From: an uncultured Myxococcales bacterium
GTDB taxonomy: Bacteria > Myxococcota_A > Bradymonadia > Bradymonadales > Bradymonadaceae
Direction: 5' to 3'
Assembly: GCA_913058025.1 (NCBI GenBank)
Contig: CAJXPN010000430.1
Location: 1-5,003 of the forward strand
Length of the DNA: 5,003 bases
This document shows, in pieces, positions 1-5,003 of this stretch; the first letter of the stretch is position 1, and the number at the start of each line of letters is the position of its first letter. The translations under genes and the position numbers were made by a program. The notes under the pieces were generated by a model. It saw nothing but the letters and a program-made list of their open reading frames with translations. It made no database searches and was not told where the DNA came from.

Positions 1-264
1 CGCTCCCTGCGAGGTGCCTCGGCGAGCCGGCCAGGCGCTGTGGTCGGCGAGGGACGCGACGCCGGGCGAGTGCTCCGCGCGGGGGCGGAGAGGTCGAGGG
101 TGCGCGCGAGCGTGACGCCCGACTCGTCGAAGCGGAGCAGCCTGGCGAGGTAGGACTCGATGCCGTCGCGCAGGTCGCGGACGTCCTCGCGGCTCGCCTG
201 GGTCGACGCGGGCCTCGCCGACCACAGCGCCTGGCCGGCTCGCCGAGGCACCTCGCAGGGAGCG
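1..264. repeat. Perfect 52-bp inverted repeat with 160-bp spacer at contig start
   Basis: Bases 1-52 are the exact reverse complement of bases 213-264. The match starts at the first base of the contig and breaks at 53 versus 212; only scattered similarity continues inward. A perfect 52-bp match beginning exactly at a contig edge is most simply explained by a fold-back (snap-back) chimera, of the kind made in multiple displacement amplification, or by an assembly break at a palindromic junction. A natural inverted repeat is possible but less likely. If it is a chimera, the join lies at 52|53 and the 213-264 copy, continuous with the genes downstream, is the native one. I see no transposase or terminal motif linked to it. 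Confidence 0.97.
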
Positions 265-329
265 CAGGCAGGAGCCAGAGGAGCCCCAGGGTGGGTTCGT
301 CCTCGGGCTCTCGAGCTCGCACGAGCCAT
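1..329 (-). CDS. Partial minus-strand open frame, unknown product, cut by contig edge
   Basis: This minus-strand frame is open from ATG at 329-327 to base 1 with no stop, about 109 codons. Its middle part, roughly 212-84, looks coding: nearly every third base is G or C, and the translation includes DLRDGIESYLARLLRFDESG, a plausible amphipathic helical stretch. The first 25 or so residues look like chance translation of GC-rich DNA. The ATG at 329 is only 17 bases from the start of the divergent gene at 347, so a later start such as GTG at 251-249 is more plausible; neither has a clear ribosome binding site. Below base 53 the frame runs into the inverted copy and should not be trusted. I do not recognise the family. 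It may be a real gene fragment broken by the chimera, or a chance frame. Confidence 0.35.
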   Translation of the reverse strand, partial: MARASSRARGRTHPGAPLAPACAPCEVPRRAGQALWSARPASTQASREDVRDLRDGIESYLARLLRFDESGVTLARTLDLSAPARSTRPASRPSPTTAPGRLAEAPRRE

Positions 330-346
330 CCCCTCGCCGTGAGGAG

Positions 347-682
347 ATGTCGGAGGCCGAGGAGGCAGGCTACACGCAGCGAAAGGACGCCCTCGAGCCC
401 AAGGACTTCAACGATCCCAGGCTCAAGCGCCCCGACGCCGACTCCCCCCTCGTCGACGTGGTGCTGCGTCACCCGGGCTACTCGGACCGGCGCATCGCGC
501 AGGTCCTGAGCATCTTGCTCTCCGTCGACTATCCGACCGCTCGCGGCATCGCAGAGGACGCACCCTGCGTCATCCTCTGGGGCGTCGACCGCGCCCGCGC
601 CATCGAACATTTCCAGCATCCCATCGACGGCGCGGGCGGCAAGGTCCTGCTCGTCGAACCGAACACGTTCGCCCCTGGCTGA
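347..682 (+). CDS. Small protein with ribosomal L7/L12 C-terminal-like domain
   Basis: The product is 111 residues. Residues 1-35 are charged and probably disordered. Residues 36-105 resemble the C-terminal domain of ribosomal protein L7/L12: a first strand (VDVVL, 36-40), a helix with IAQVLSILLSV (50-60), then EDAPCVILWGV (70-80), matching the family pattern of acidic-AP, hydrophobic, Gly-Val, then a helix and GAGGKVLLVE (95-104), matching the final AGA-strand. ClpS shares this fold and is the main alternative. L7/L12 proper also has an N-terminal dimerisation domain and hinge, which are absent, so this is not the ribosomal stalk protein. Stand-alone L12-like domains have no settled role that I can state. 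The ATG at 347 follows GAGGAG (341-346) with no spacer, an awkward binding-site distance, but no better start is in frame. It lies 109 bases upstream of the ATPase gene on the same strand. Confidence 0.8.
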   Translation: MSEAEEAGYTQRKDALEPKDFNDPRLKRPDADSPLVDVVLRHPGYSDRRIAQVLSILLSVDYPTARGIAEDAPCVILWGVDRARAIEHFQHPIDGAGGKVLLVEPNTFAPG

Positions 683-778
683 CCCGCGCGCGAAAACCGC
701 TTGCGCGACCGCGCACAAACAAGGTAGTCAGCCTCGCCCAAGCCACTGATAGGCATCGACTTTCATGCCCTGGCGAGC

Positions 779-784
779 GAGGAG
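779..784 (+). promoter_or_regulatory. Ribosome binding site that decides the ATPase gene start
   Basis: GAGGAG lies seven bases before the ATG at 792. The upstream in-frame ATG at 765 has no purine-rich motif in front of it and would add MPWRARRRA, a stretch that simply reads through this site. Residue 1 is therefore placed at 792, which puts the first zinc-ribbon cysteine at position 5, as is usual for N-terminal zinc ribbons. Confidence 0.8.
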
Positions 785-791
785 ACGCGCC

Positions 792-3638
792 ATGAGTGCA
801 TCGTGCCCCTATTGCGGATTCGACAACGAGGAGGACACCGCCGCCTGCACACGCTGCGGCGCGGTGGTCGACGCCGCCGAGGCTGACGAGGACGACCTCG
901 CCGCCCTCGGCGTCGACGAGGTCCCCTGCCCCTCTTGCGGCTCCATCAACACCTCGAGCGCCGAGTACTGCACCTCGTGCGGCACCCCCATGGCCGTGAT
1001 CACGCGCGTCATCGAGCTCTCCAGCGCGAACCAACGCGGGCCACTCGAGACGTGGCGCGTCTTCGGCGTCGAGACCCAAATGGTCGCGCGCGACGCAGAC
1101 CTCGCGAGGCTCGACGCGCTCCACCACGCGTGCGTCGCGTCCTCCTCACCCTCGTTCGTCGCCGTCACGTCGGGGACCGGGTTGGGGAAGAGCCGCCTGT
1201 TCGCGGAGCTGCGTCGTGAGCTCGACGCGACGTTCTCGTCCGCCGTCGTCGCGCAGGCCGAGTGCCGCGTCATCACCACGGCGCCGTTCGCCGTCATCGG
1301 CAGGCTCCTCCGCGAGCGCTTCTACATCTCCGAGGACGACCCCCACGCCATCGCGAGCCGAAAGTTCGGCGAGGCGATCCGGTCGATCCTGCGCGACGAC
1401 GAGTCCGCTCGGCGCGTCGCGCGACTCGTCGGGCACATGATCGGGCTCGGCTCAGGAGACGACGACGCGCCCATCCCCGAGGACCACAACCGCTCCTTCG
1501 AGGCGCTCGCCGAGTTGCTCCGCGCCGACGCCGCGCGCGACCCGATGATCCTCATCATCGAGGACATCCAGTACGCCAGCGCCCAGACCATCCGGCTCAT
1601 CACGTACCTGAGGCGAGCGCTCTCCGAATCTCCCGTCCTCATTCTGCTGAGCTGGAACCCCGACGAGGTCATCGACGGCTCCGAGCTCTCATCGTTGGAG
1701 ACCGACGAGTCGATCGTGCTGCACAACCTCACCGACGAGCAGGTCGACGCGTTCGTCCGCCAGACGCTCTACAAGGCGCGCGAGGTCCCCAAGATCCTCG
1801 TGGACAAGATCGTCGAGTCGGCGCACGGCAACCCGCTCGCCGTCGAGGAGATGCTCAGGCTCCTCATCTCCGAGGGGACCATCGACACGCGCCAGAGCGA
1901 GTGGCTGGTGCATGCCTCCAGGGTCAAGAAGGTCAAGCTGCCTCAGACCGTCGAGGCCGCCGTCCGCGCTCGCCTGCACGCGCTCAACAGCGAAGAGCGC
2001 GGCCTCCTCGAGATGGCCGCCTGCGTGGGGGACGCGTTCTGGCCGAACCTGCTGGTCAGCCTCGGCCGCCTCGCCTCCGAGCGGGACCGCAAGGCCGGCG
2101 ATGGGCTCGACGACGCCACCCGGGTCGCCGCCATCCTCGAGTCGCTCGAGCGAAAGGACATGGTCCGACGCAGAGAGGGCTCGACGATCAACGGCGAGCG
2201 TGAGCTCTTCTTCAAGCACAGGATCGAGCGGAAGGCGCTCTACGCCGGGCTCGACTCGGGCGCTCGCCAGCGCTACCACCGGCTCGCCGCGCAGTGGCTC
2301 GCGCGCGCATCCGAGCGAGACGAGCTCGACCTCGACGAGGCCATCGCAGAGCACTTCGACAGCGCGCGCTGCCTCGACCACGCGGCGCGCTGGTACCTCC
2401 GCGCCGCGAGGCTCGCGCGCAAACGCTACGCCAACAGGAAGTCGATCACGCTCTTCACCAAGGGCCTGAGCTACCTCTCTGACGCCGACATGGACATCAA
2501 GATTGCGGCCTTCCACGACCTCGGCTCGGTCTACGACGCGCTCGGTGAGTTCGACCAGGCGCTTGCCTACTACAGGGAGTTGCTTCGTTACGCGTGGTTG
2601 CTCGACGACGGCGCCAAGTCCGGCGTCGCGCACAACAAGATCGGCCGCGCGCTGCGCTCACTCGGTGAGTTCGACGACGCGCTCGACTCCCTCGAGCGCT
2701 CGCTCGTGCTCTTCCAGACCGCGCAAGACCTCAAGGGCGTCGCGTCGACGCTCGACGACATCGGCAAGATCCACTGGATCCGCTCCGACTACACCGAGGC
2801 GCTGCCACGGTACCTCGCCGCGCTCCAGCTCCGACGCGAGGTCGGCGACAAGCGCTCCATCGCGCTCTCGCTCAACCACATCGGCTCGCTTCACCTCCAA
2901 CGCGGGGAGTTCCGCGACGCGATGATCTACTTCCGGGAGGCGCTCGAGCTCCGCCGCGAGGTCGACGACCGGCAGGGCGTCGCCGAGAGCTTCAACAACC
3001 TCGGCATTTTGTGCCTCGAGCGCGGCGACCACGGCCAGGCGACCACGCTCTTCGAGGAGGCGCTCGAGATCATCGTCGAGATCGGCTACCGCGCCATGGA
3101 GGGCTTCGCGTTGAACAACCTCGGCGAGGCGCACCTCGTCATGGGCTCGGTCGACCGGGCGACGGAGCTGCTCGAGCGGGCGCTCGAGATCGCGGAGGAG
3201 TCGGGCGAGCCCCGCCTCGTCTTCGACATCCTTCGCAACCTCGGACAGACCTCGCTGAAGAGGGGTGATCGCGACGACGCCATCGAGCAGATCGAGGAGG
3301 CGCTCGACATCGCCGAAGAGCTCGACTCGGGCGCGCTCCTGGGCGCCGGACACCAGTCGATGGCGGACGTGCACGCCCACTTCGTCTTCGACGCCGAGTT
3401 CTCCGAGGAGTCGATCGAGCTCGCGGAGGTTCACTACCAGATCGCGGCCAAGACCCTCTCGCAGGTCGGCAACGCCGCGCAGCTCGGCAAGTGCCTGACC
3501 GCGTTCGGGCACTTCCTGCTCGAGCAAGGCGACTTCGTGCGCGGCCGGCAACAGCTCGAGCTCGCCCAGGAGATCTTCGACAGGCTCCAGATGCGCAAGC
3601 TCTGGGAAGCCAACGACTCGCTCATGCAGACCCTGTGA
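792..3638 (+). CDS. Double zinc ribbon, AAA/STAND-type ATPase, TPR protein
   Basis: The product is 948 residues and probably cytoplasmic: no signal peptide or membrane segment is seen. Two CxxC...CxxC zinc ribbons sit at the N terminus (C5, C8, C19, C22; C46, C49, C60, C63), separated by an acidic linker. An AAA_16-type ATPase follows: entry motif MVARDADLARL; Walker A SGTGLGKS at 127-134 with K133 and S134; Walker B ILIIEDIQYA around 253-262; and the family GNPLAVEEML motif at 346-355. A helical region at about 383-560 includes the LPQTVEAAVRARL and FKHRIERKALY stretches typical of MalT/PknK/cyclase-linked STAND proteins. Nine TPRs fill the C-terminal 375 residues. In relatives this layout usually carries a kinase, class III cyclase or DNA-binding domain; none is visible here. 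By family analogy it is a nucleotide-switched signalling or scaffold protein; its ligand and partner are unknown. The lipoprotein gene starts 17 bases downstream, suggesting an operon. Confidence 0.96.
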   Translation: MSASCPYCGFDNEEDTAACTRCGAVVDAAEADEDDLAALGVDEVPCPSCGSINTSSAEYCTSCGTPMAVITRVIELSSANQRGPLETWRVFGVETQMVARDADLARLDALHHACVASSSPSFVAVTSGTGLGKSRLFAELRRELDATFSSAVVAQAECRVITTAPFAVIGRLLRERFYISEDDPHAIASRKFGEAIRSILRDDESARRVARLVGHMIGLGSGDDDAPIPEDHNRSFEALAELLRADAARDPMILIIEDIQYASAQTIRLITYLRRALSESPVLILLSWNPDEVIDGSELSSLETDESIVLHNLTDEQVDAFVRQTLYKAREVPKILVDKIVESAHGNPLAVEEMLRLLISEGTIDTRQSEWLVHASRVKKVKLPQTVEAAVRARLHALNSEERGLLEMAACVGDAFWPNLLVSLGRLASERDRKAGDGLDDATRVAAILESLERKDMVRRREGSTINGERELFFKHRIERKALYAGLDSGARQRYHRLAAQWLARASERDELDLDEAIAEHFDSARCLDHAARWYLRAARLARKRYANRKSITLFTKGLSYLSDADMDIKIAAFHDLGSVYDALGEFDQALAYYRELLRYAWLLDDGAKSGVAHNKIGRALRSLGEFDDALDSLERSLVLFQTAQDLKGVASTLDDIGKIHWIRSDYTEALPRYLAALQLRREVGDKRSIALSLNHIGSLHLQRGEFRDAMIYFREALELRREVDDRQGVAESFNNLGILCLERGDHGQATTLFEEALEIIVEIGYRAMEGFALNNLGEAHLVMGSVDRATELLERALEIAEESGEPRLVFDILRNLGQTSLKRGDRDDAIEQIEEALDIAEELDSGALLGAGHQSMADVHAHFVFDAEFSEESIELAEVHYQIAAKTLSQVGNAAQLGKCLTAFGHFLLEQGDFVRGRQQLELAQEIFDRLQMRKLWEANDSLMQTL
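2508..3578 (+). repeat. Array of nine TPR units, eight at an exact 40-residue pitch
   Basis: This array lies inside the ATPase gene. Using the hydrophobic residue before the Gly/Ala of helix A as anchor, units fall at residues 577, 617, 657, 697, 737, 777, 817 and 857: seven successive steps of exactly 40 residues (120 bp). A ninth unit at 905 follows a 48-residue step. Each unit has the TPR pattern, for example NLGILCLERGDHGQA and then LFEEAL. The 40-residue unit, rather than 34, resembles the TPR_12 or LGN type, which binds peptides of partner proteins. The exact DNA pitch is partly kept in sequence: the same 16-mer, tcgaggaggcgctcga, occurs at 3052-3067 and 3292-3307, 240 bp apart. Confidence 0.93.
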
Positions 3639-3655
3639 ACACAATGAGAGCAACC

Positions 3656-4429
3656 ATGAAGACACGCACCCTGCCGCTCGCGCTCACCGCGCTCATCGCC
3701 CTGGGATGCGCCACCCCGAAGAAGAAGGAGGTCCTGAACGGCCCTCCCGCCAACGACCCGATCCGGGTCGTCGACGAGCAGTCCTCGGACATCGAGCTCC
3801 AGCTCTCCGACGACCCCATCACGCGCCGCAAGGAGCTCCTGGCGAGCTGCTACGCCACGACCCTGCTCAGCGAGAAGGCCATGGCGCTGGGCGGCCGCTC
3901 ACACATCGCCCTGCTGTCGGCGACCGTCTCGTCGGGGCGCCTCACCGCGAGCTTCGCGCCCCCGACCCACGGCAGCGTCGCGGTCTTCGAGAAGTGCGTC
4001 GCCGCGTTCGTCTCCGAAGGCACCTTCGTCGTCCCGAAGGGTGGCGTCTTCGTGTCGCACGCCGTCGAGGCCACGCGCATGGACACCCGCGAGGGTGAGG
4101 TCACCGACGTCGCGAACATGCCCGTGAAGGAGGGCGCGATCCCTGGGACGGACTGGTCGGCGTCCAACGCCCGCACCGTGGCCATCATCGACGAGTGCAT
4201 CACCGTCAAGCTCGGCGCCGTCACGTACCCGGACTTCACGATCCTGCTCACGCACGAGGTGCCCACCAGCGGTGAGGGAGGCTCCGTCCGCGTGTACAGC
4301 TCGTGGGAGGAGATGCCCGCCGCGTTCAACGACTGCGTGCGCATGGCCTCCGAGCTCGTCACGTACTCCCAGACGTCCGAGAACGGCCTGAGGCGAGTCC
4401 GCCACGTCGTCACCGTCGACGGGAACTGA
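3656..4429 (+). CDS. Lipoprotein with two AgmX-like, cysteine-paired halves
   Basis: The product is 257 residues. The N terminus is a lipoprotein signal: Lys/Arg at 2-4, a hydrophobic core, and lipobox ALGC with lipidated C18, then a lysine-rich stretch (ATPKKKE). The ATG at 3656 is preferred over 3644 because it has GAGAG five bases upstream (3646-3650) and gives a normal signal peptide. After a polar linker to about residue 55 come two similar halves, about 58-140 and 174-257. Each has a Cys followed by a beta-rich stretch and a second Cys (C65/C114 and C181/C227, 49 and 46 apart), then an FVVPKGG or LVTYSQT-like strand. The pattern CY, beta strands, Gly, CV, F-P-GG resembles the C-terminal domain of myxobacterial AgmX/PglI proteins and the TonB-C fold; this is my reading by eye. 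It probably sits at the inner face of the outer membrane. The gene lies 17 bases after the ATPase gene and is probably co-transcribed. Confidence 0.92.
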   Translation: MKTRTLPLALTALIALGCATPKKKEVLNGPPANDPIRVVDEQSSDIELQLSDDPITRRKELLASCYATTLLSEKAMALGGRSHIALLSATVSSGRLTASFAPPTHGSVAVFEKCVAAFVSEGTFVVPKGGVFVSHAVEATRMDTREGEVTDVANMPVKEGAIPGTDWSASNARTVAIIDECITVKLGAVTYPDFTILLTHEVPTSGEGGSVRVYSSWEEMPAAFNDCVRMASELVTYSQTSENGLRRVRHVVTVDGN

Positions 4430-4452
4430 CCGTCCAACGCACGCGCGGCCCA

Positions 4453-4485
4453 TCAGTAAACTGATCCTTCTCCTCAGCTTTCTGA
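4453..4485 (+). terminator. Imperfect hairpin downstream of the AgmX-like lipoprotein gene
   Basis: Bases 4453-4464 pair with 4474-4485 in 10 of 12 positions around a 9-base loop. An alternative small hairpin, ATCAGT/ACTGAT (4452-4457 and 4460-4465), overlaps it. The stretch is AT-richer than its surroundings and sits 24 bases after the stop codon, where a terminator would be expected. There is no U-tract after the stem, so it is weak as an intrinsic terminator and could instead be an operator or chance. Confidence 0.25.
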
Positions 4486-4593
4486 CTGCGCCTCGCGCGC
4501 GTCCCGCCACGTTCGAGGCCGCGTGCGGTCCTCCATACGCTCTCAGGGGCTGGTCGTGGTCTTGCTTCTGTAAGGCAGGAGCACACACGACGC

Positions 4594-4599
4594 GGAGGT
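4594..4599 (+). promoter_or_regulatory. Strong ribosome binding site of the CPAC lipoprotein
   Basis: GGAGGT lies five bases before the ATG at 4605, a near-perfect anti-Shine-Dalgarno match and the strongest in this window. It supports translation from 4605 even though the gene is cut short. No convincing promoter is visible in the 175-base gap before it. Confidence 0.85.
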
Positions 4600-4604
4600 A
4601 CCAG

Positions 4605-4953
4605 ATGCGACGATACGGAATATGGATGGCGGTCATGTTGACCGCATGCGGCATGGACATCGAAGACACGAGCCAGGGTTGGGAGTTCGACGAGTTCGCG
4701 CCAGCGCCTACCGCCGCCGATCCTCCCGTAGCCGATCCTCCGGCGCCTGACCTCCCCGACACGCCAGACACGCCCGACACTCCCGACGTCGACCTCCCAG
4801 GCGAAGAGATCGCCAAGCGGGGCCTGCTCGTGCACCGGGCACCCTGCCCCGCGTGCCGGGTGACCACGATGTTCTACCCGCTCCAGGACCTCGGTGGGCC
4901 TGTTCGGCCCAGAAGTGTCGCCCCAGGTCCAGGGTTCATGTCCACGTGCGACT
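4605..4953 (+). CDS. Lipoprotein with Asp/Pro linker and CPAC motif, 3' end missing
   Basis: The frame starts at ATG 4605 and gives 116 genomic residues before the adapter begins; codons after 4953 read adapter. Residues 1-15 (MRRYGIWMAVMLTAC) form a lipoprotein signal with lipobox LTAC and lipidated C15. G16 at +2 fits transport on to the outer membrane under the E. coli rule. Residues 32-66 are a Pro/Asp/Ala-rich linker with tandem DTP units, which would hold the following domain away from the membrane. Then comes RGLLVHRAPCPACRVTTMFY with a CxxC pair (C81, C84) that could bind metal or act in redox; too little is left to name the fold. Codon use worsens after about 4895, and the next frame reads better there, so a one-base error near the contig end is possible. 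Family unknown. Confidence 0.85.
4716..4787 (+). repeat. Short in-frame tandem repeats coding the Asp/Pro linker
   Basis: Two 15-bp units (4716-4730 and 4731-4745, reading ADPPV and ADPPA) are followed by four 9-bp units at 4749-4784 (DLP, DTP, DTP, DTP) and a partial one. All are multiples of three, so changes in copy number by slippage would keep the frame and only change linker length. Confidence 0.9.
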
Positions 4954-5003
4954 CTGTCTCTTATACACATCTCCGAGCCCACGAGACAGGCAGAAATCTC
5001 GTA
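4954..5003 (+). other. Illumina Nextera adapter read-through, not genomic
   Basis: Bases 4954-4972 are the 19-bp Tn5 mosaic end used in Nextera libraries (CTGTCTCTTATACACATCT). Bases 4973-4987 are the rest of the read-2 adapter (CCGAGCCCACGAGAC). Bases 4988-4995 (AGGCAGAA) occupy the i7 index position and match, as I recall, index N703. Bases 4996-5003 (ATCTCGTA) begin the P7 flow-cell sequence. The order and spacing match the commercial adapter exactly. Genomic sequence ends at 4953. Translations here, such as SYTHLRAHE on plus and MGSEMCIRDR on minus, are known database contaminants. Confidence 0.99.

Noticed and set aside
160..342. 60-residue plus-strand frame reading through the inverted repeat
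   Set aside because: Its codon use is poor, it has no binding site, and it overlaps the better minus-strand reading and the probable chimera.
347..682. Ribosomal protein L7/L12 itself (rplL)
   Set aside because: The N-terminal dimerisation domain and hinge are missing, and no ribosomal or RNA polymerase genes are nearby.
701..730. Possible promoter TTGCGC, 18 bases, TAGTCA before the ATPase gene
   Set aside because: It matches the sigma-70 consensus at only 3 of 6 and 2 of 6 positions, no better than chance here.
765..791. Upstream ATG as start of the ATPase gene
   Set aside because: It has no binding site upstream, and the added residues read through the GAGGAG site that serves the ATG at 792.
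1262..2203. 313-residue plus-strand frame, very rich in arginine, alanine and proline
   Set aside because: This is the composition of an out-of-frame reading of high-GC coding DNA, inside the ATPase gene.
1689..2633. 314-residue minus-strand frame
   Set aside because: It is antisense to the ATPase gene, with no recognisable domain and no binding site.
2658..3665. 335-residue minus-strand frame, leucine- and glutamate-rich
   Set aside because: It is the antisense of the TPR array; long open antisense frames are expected in GC-rich repeats, and the plus frame has clear domains.
4954..4972. Tn5 mosaic end as evidence for a natural transposon
   Set aside because: It is followed directly by the Nextera adapter, an index and P7 sequence, so it is library-made.
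4410..4982. 190-residue minus-strand frame starting MGSEMCIRDR
   Set aside because: Its start lies in the Nextera adapter and the rest is antisense to the lipoprotein gene at 4605; MGSEMCIRDR is a known adapter artefact.

Overview
The window looks like one whole short assembly contig from a high-GC bacterium. Third codon positions are almost all G or C in the genes. The mix of a zinc-ribbon/ATPase/TPR protein, an AgmX-like lipoprotein and a second small lipoprotein suggests a Myxococcota-type (deltaproteobacterial) source; this is an inference from gene style, as no marker gene is present. Both contig ends carry warning signs. The last 50 bases (4954-5003) are Illumina Nextera adapter, not genome. 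The first 264 bases contain a perfect 52-bp inverted repeat that starts at base 1, which fits a fold-back chimera or an assembly break.

Layout. Bases 1-329 hold the inverted repeat and an open minus-strand frame, part of which (about 84-212) has coding-like codon use; it has no stop before the contig edge. Four plus-strand genes follow: a 111-residue protein with a ribosomal L7/L12 C-terminal-like domain (347-682); a 948-residue double zinc ribbon, AAA/STAND ATPase and TPR protein (792-3638); a 257-residue lipoprotein with two similar cysteine-paired halves (3656-4429); and a lipoprotein with an Asp/Pro-rich linker and a CPAC motif (4605 onward), cut off by the adapter. The gaps are 109, 17 and 175 bases.

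How the genes may work together. The ATPase gene and the first lipoprotein gene are only 17 bases apart and are probably co-transcribed. The ATPase has the layout of MalT/PknK/class III cyclase-associated STAND regulators but no recognisable kinase, cyclase or DNA-binding output domain. Its output is therefore probably through partners bound by its nine TPRs. Whether the envelope lipoproteins belong to the same pathway cannot be told from this sequence. I see no RNA genes, CRISPR arrays, insertion sequences or phage genes. No convincing new system is visible; the best candidate for follow-up is the ATPase/lipoprotein pair.
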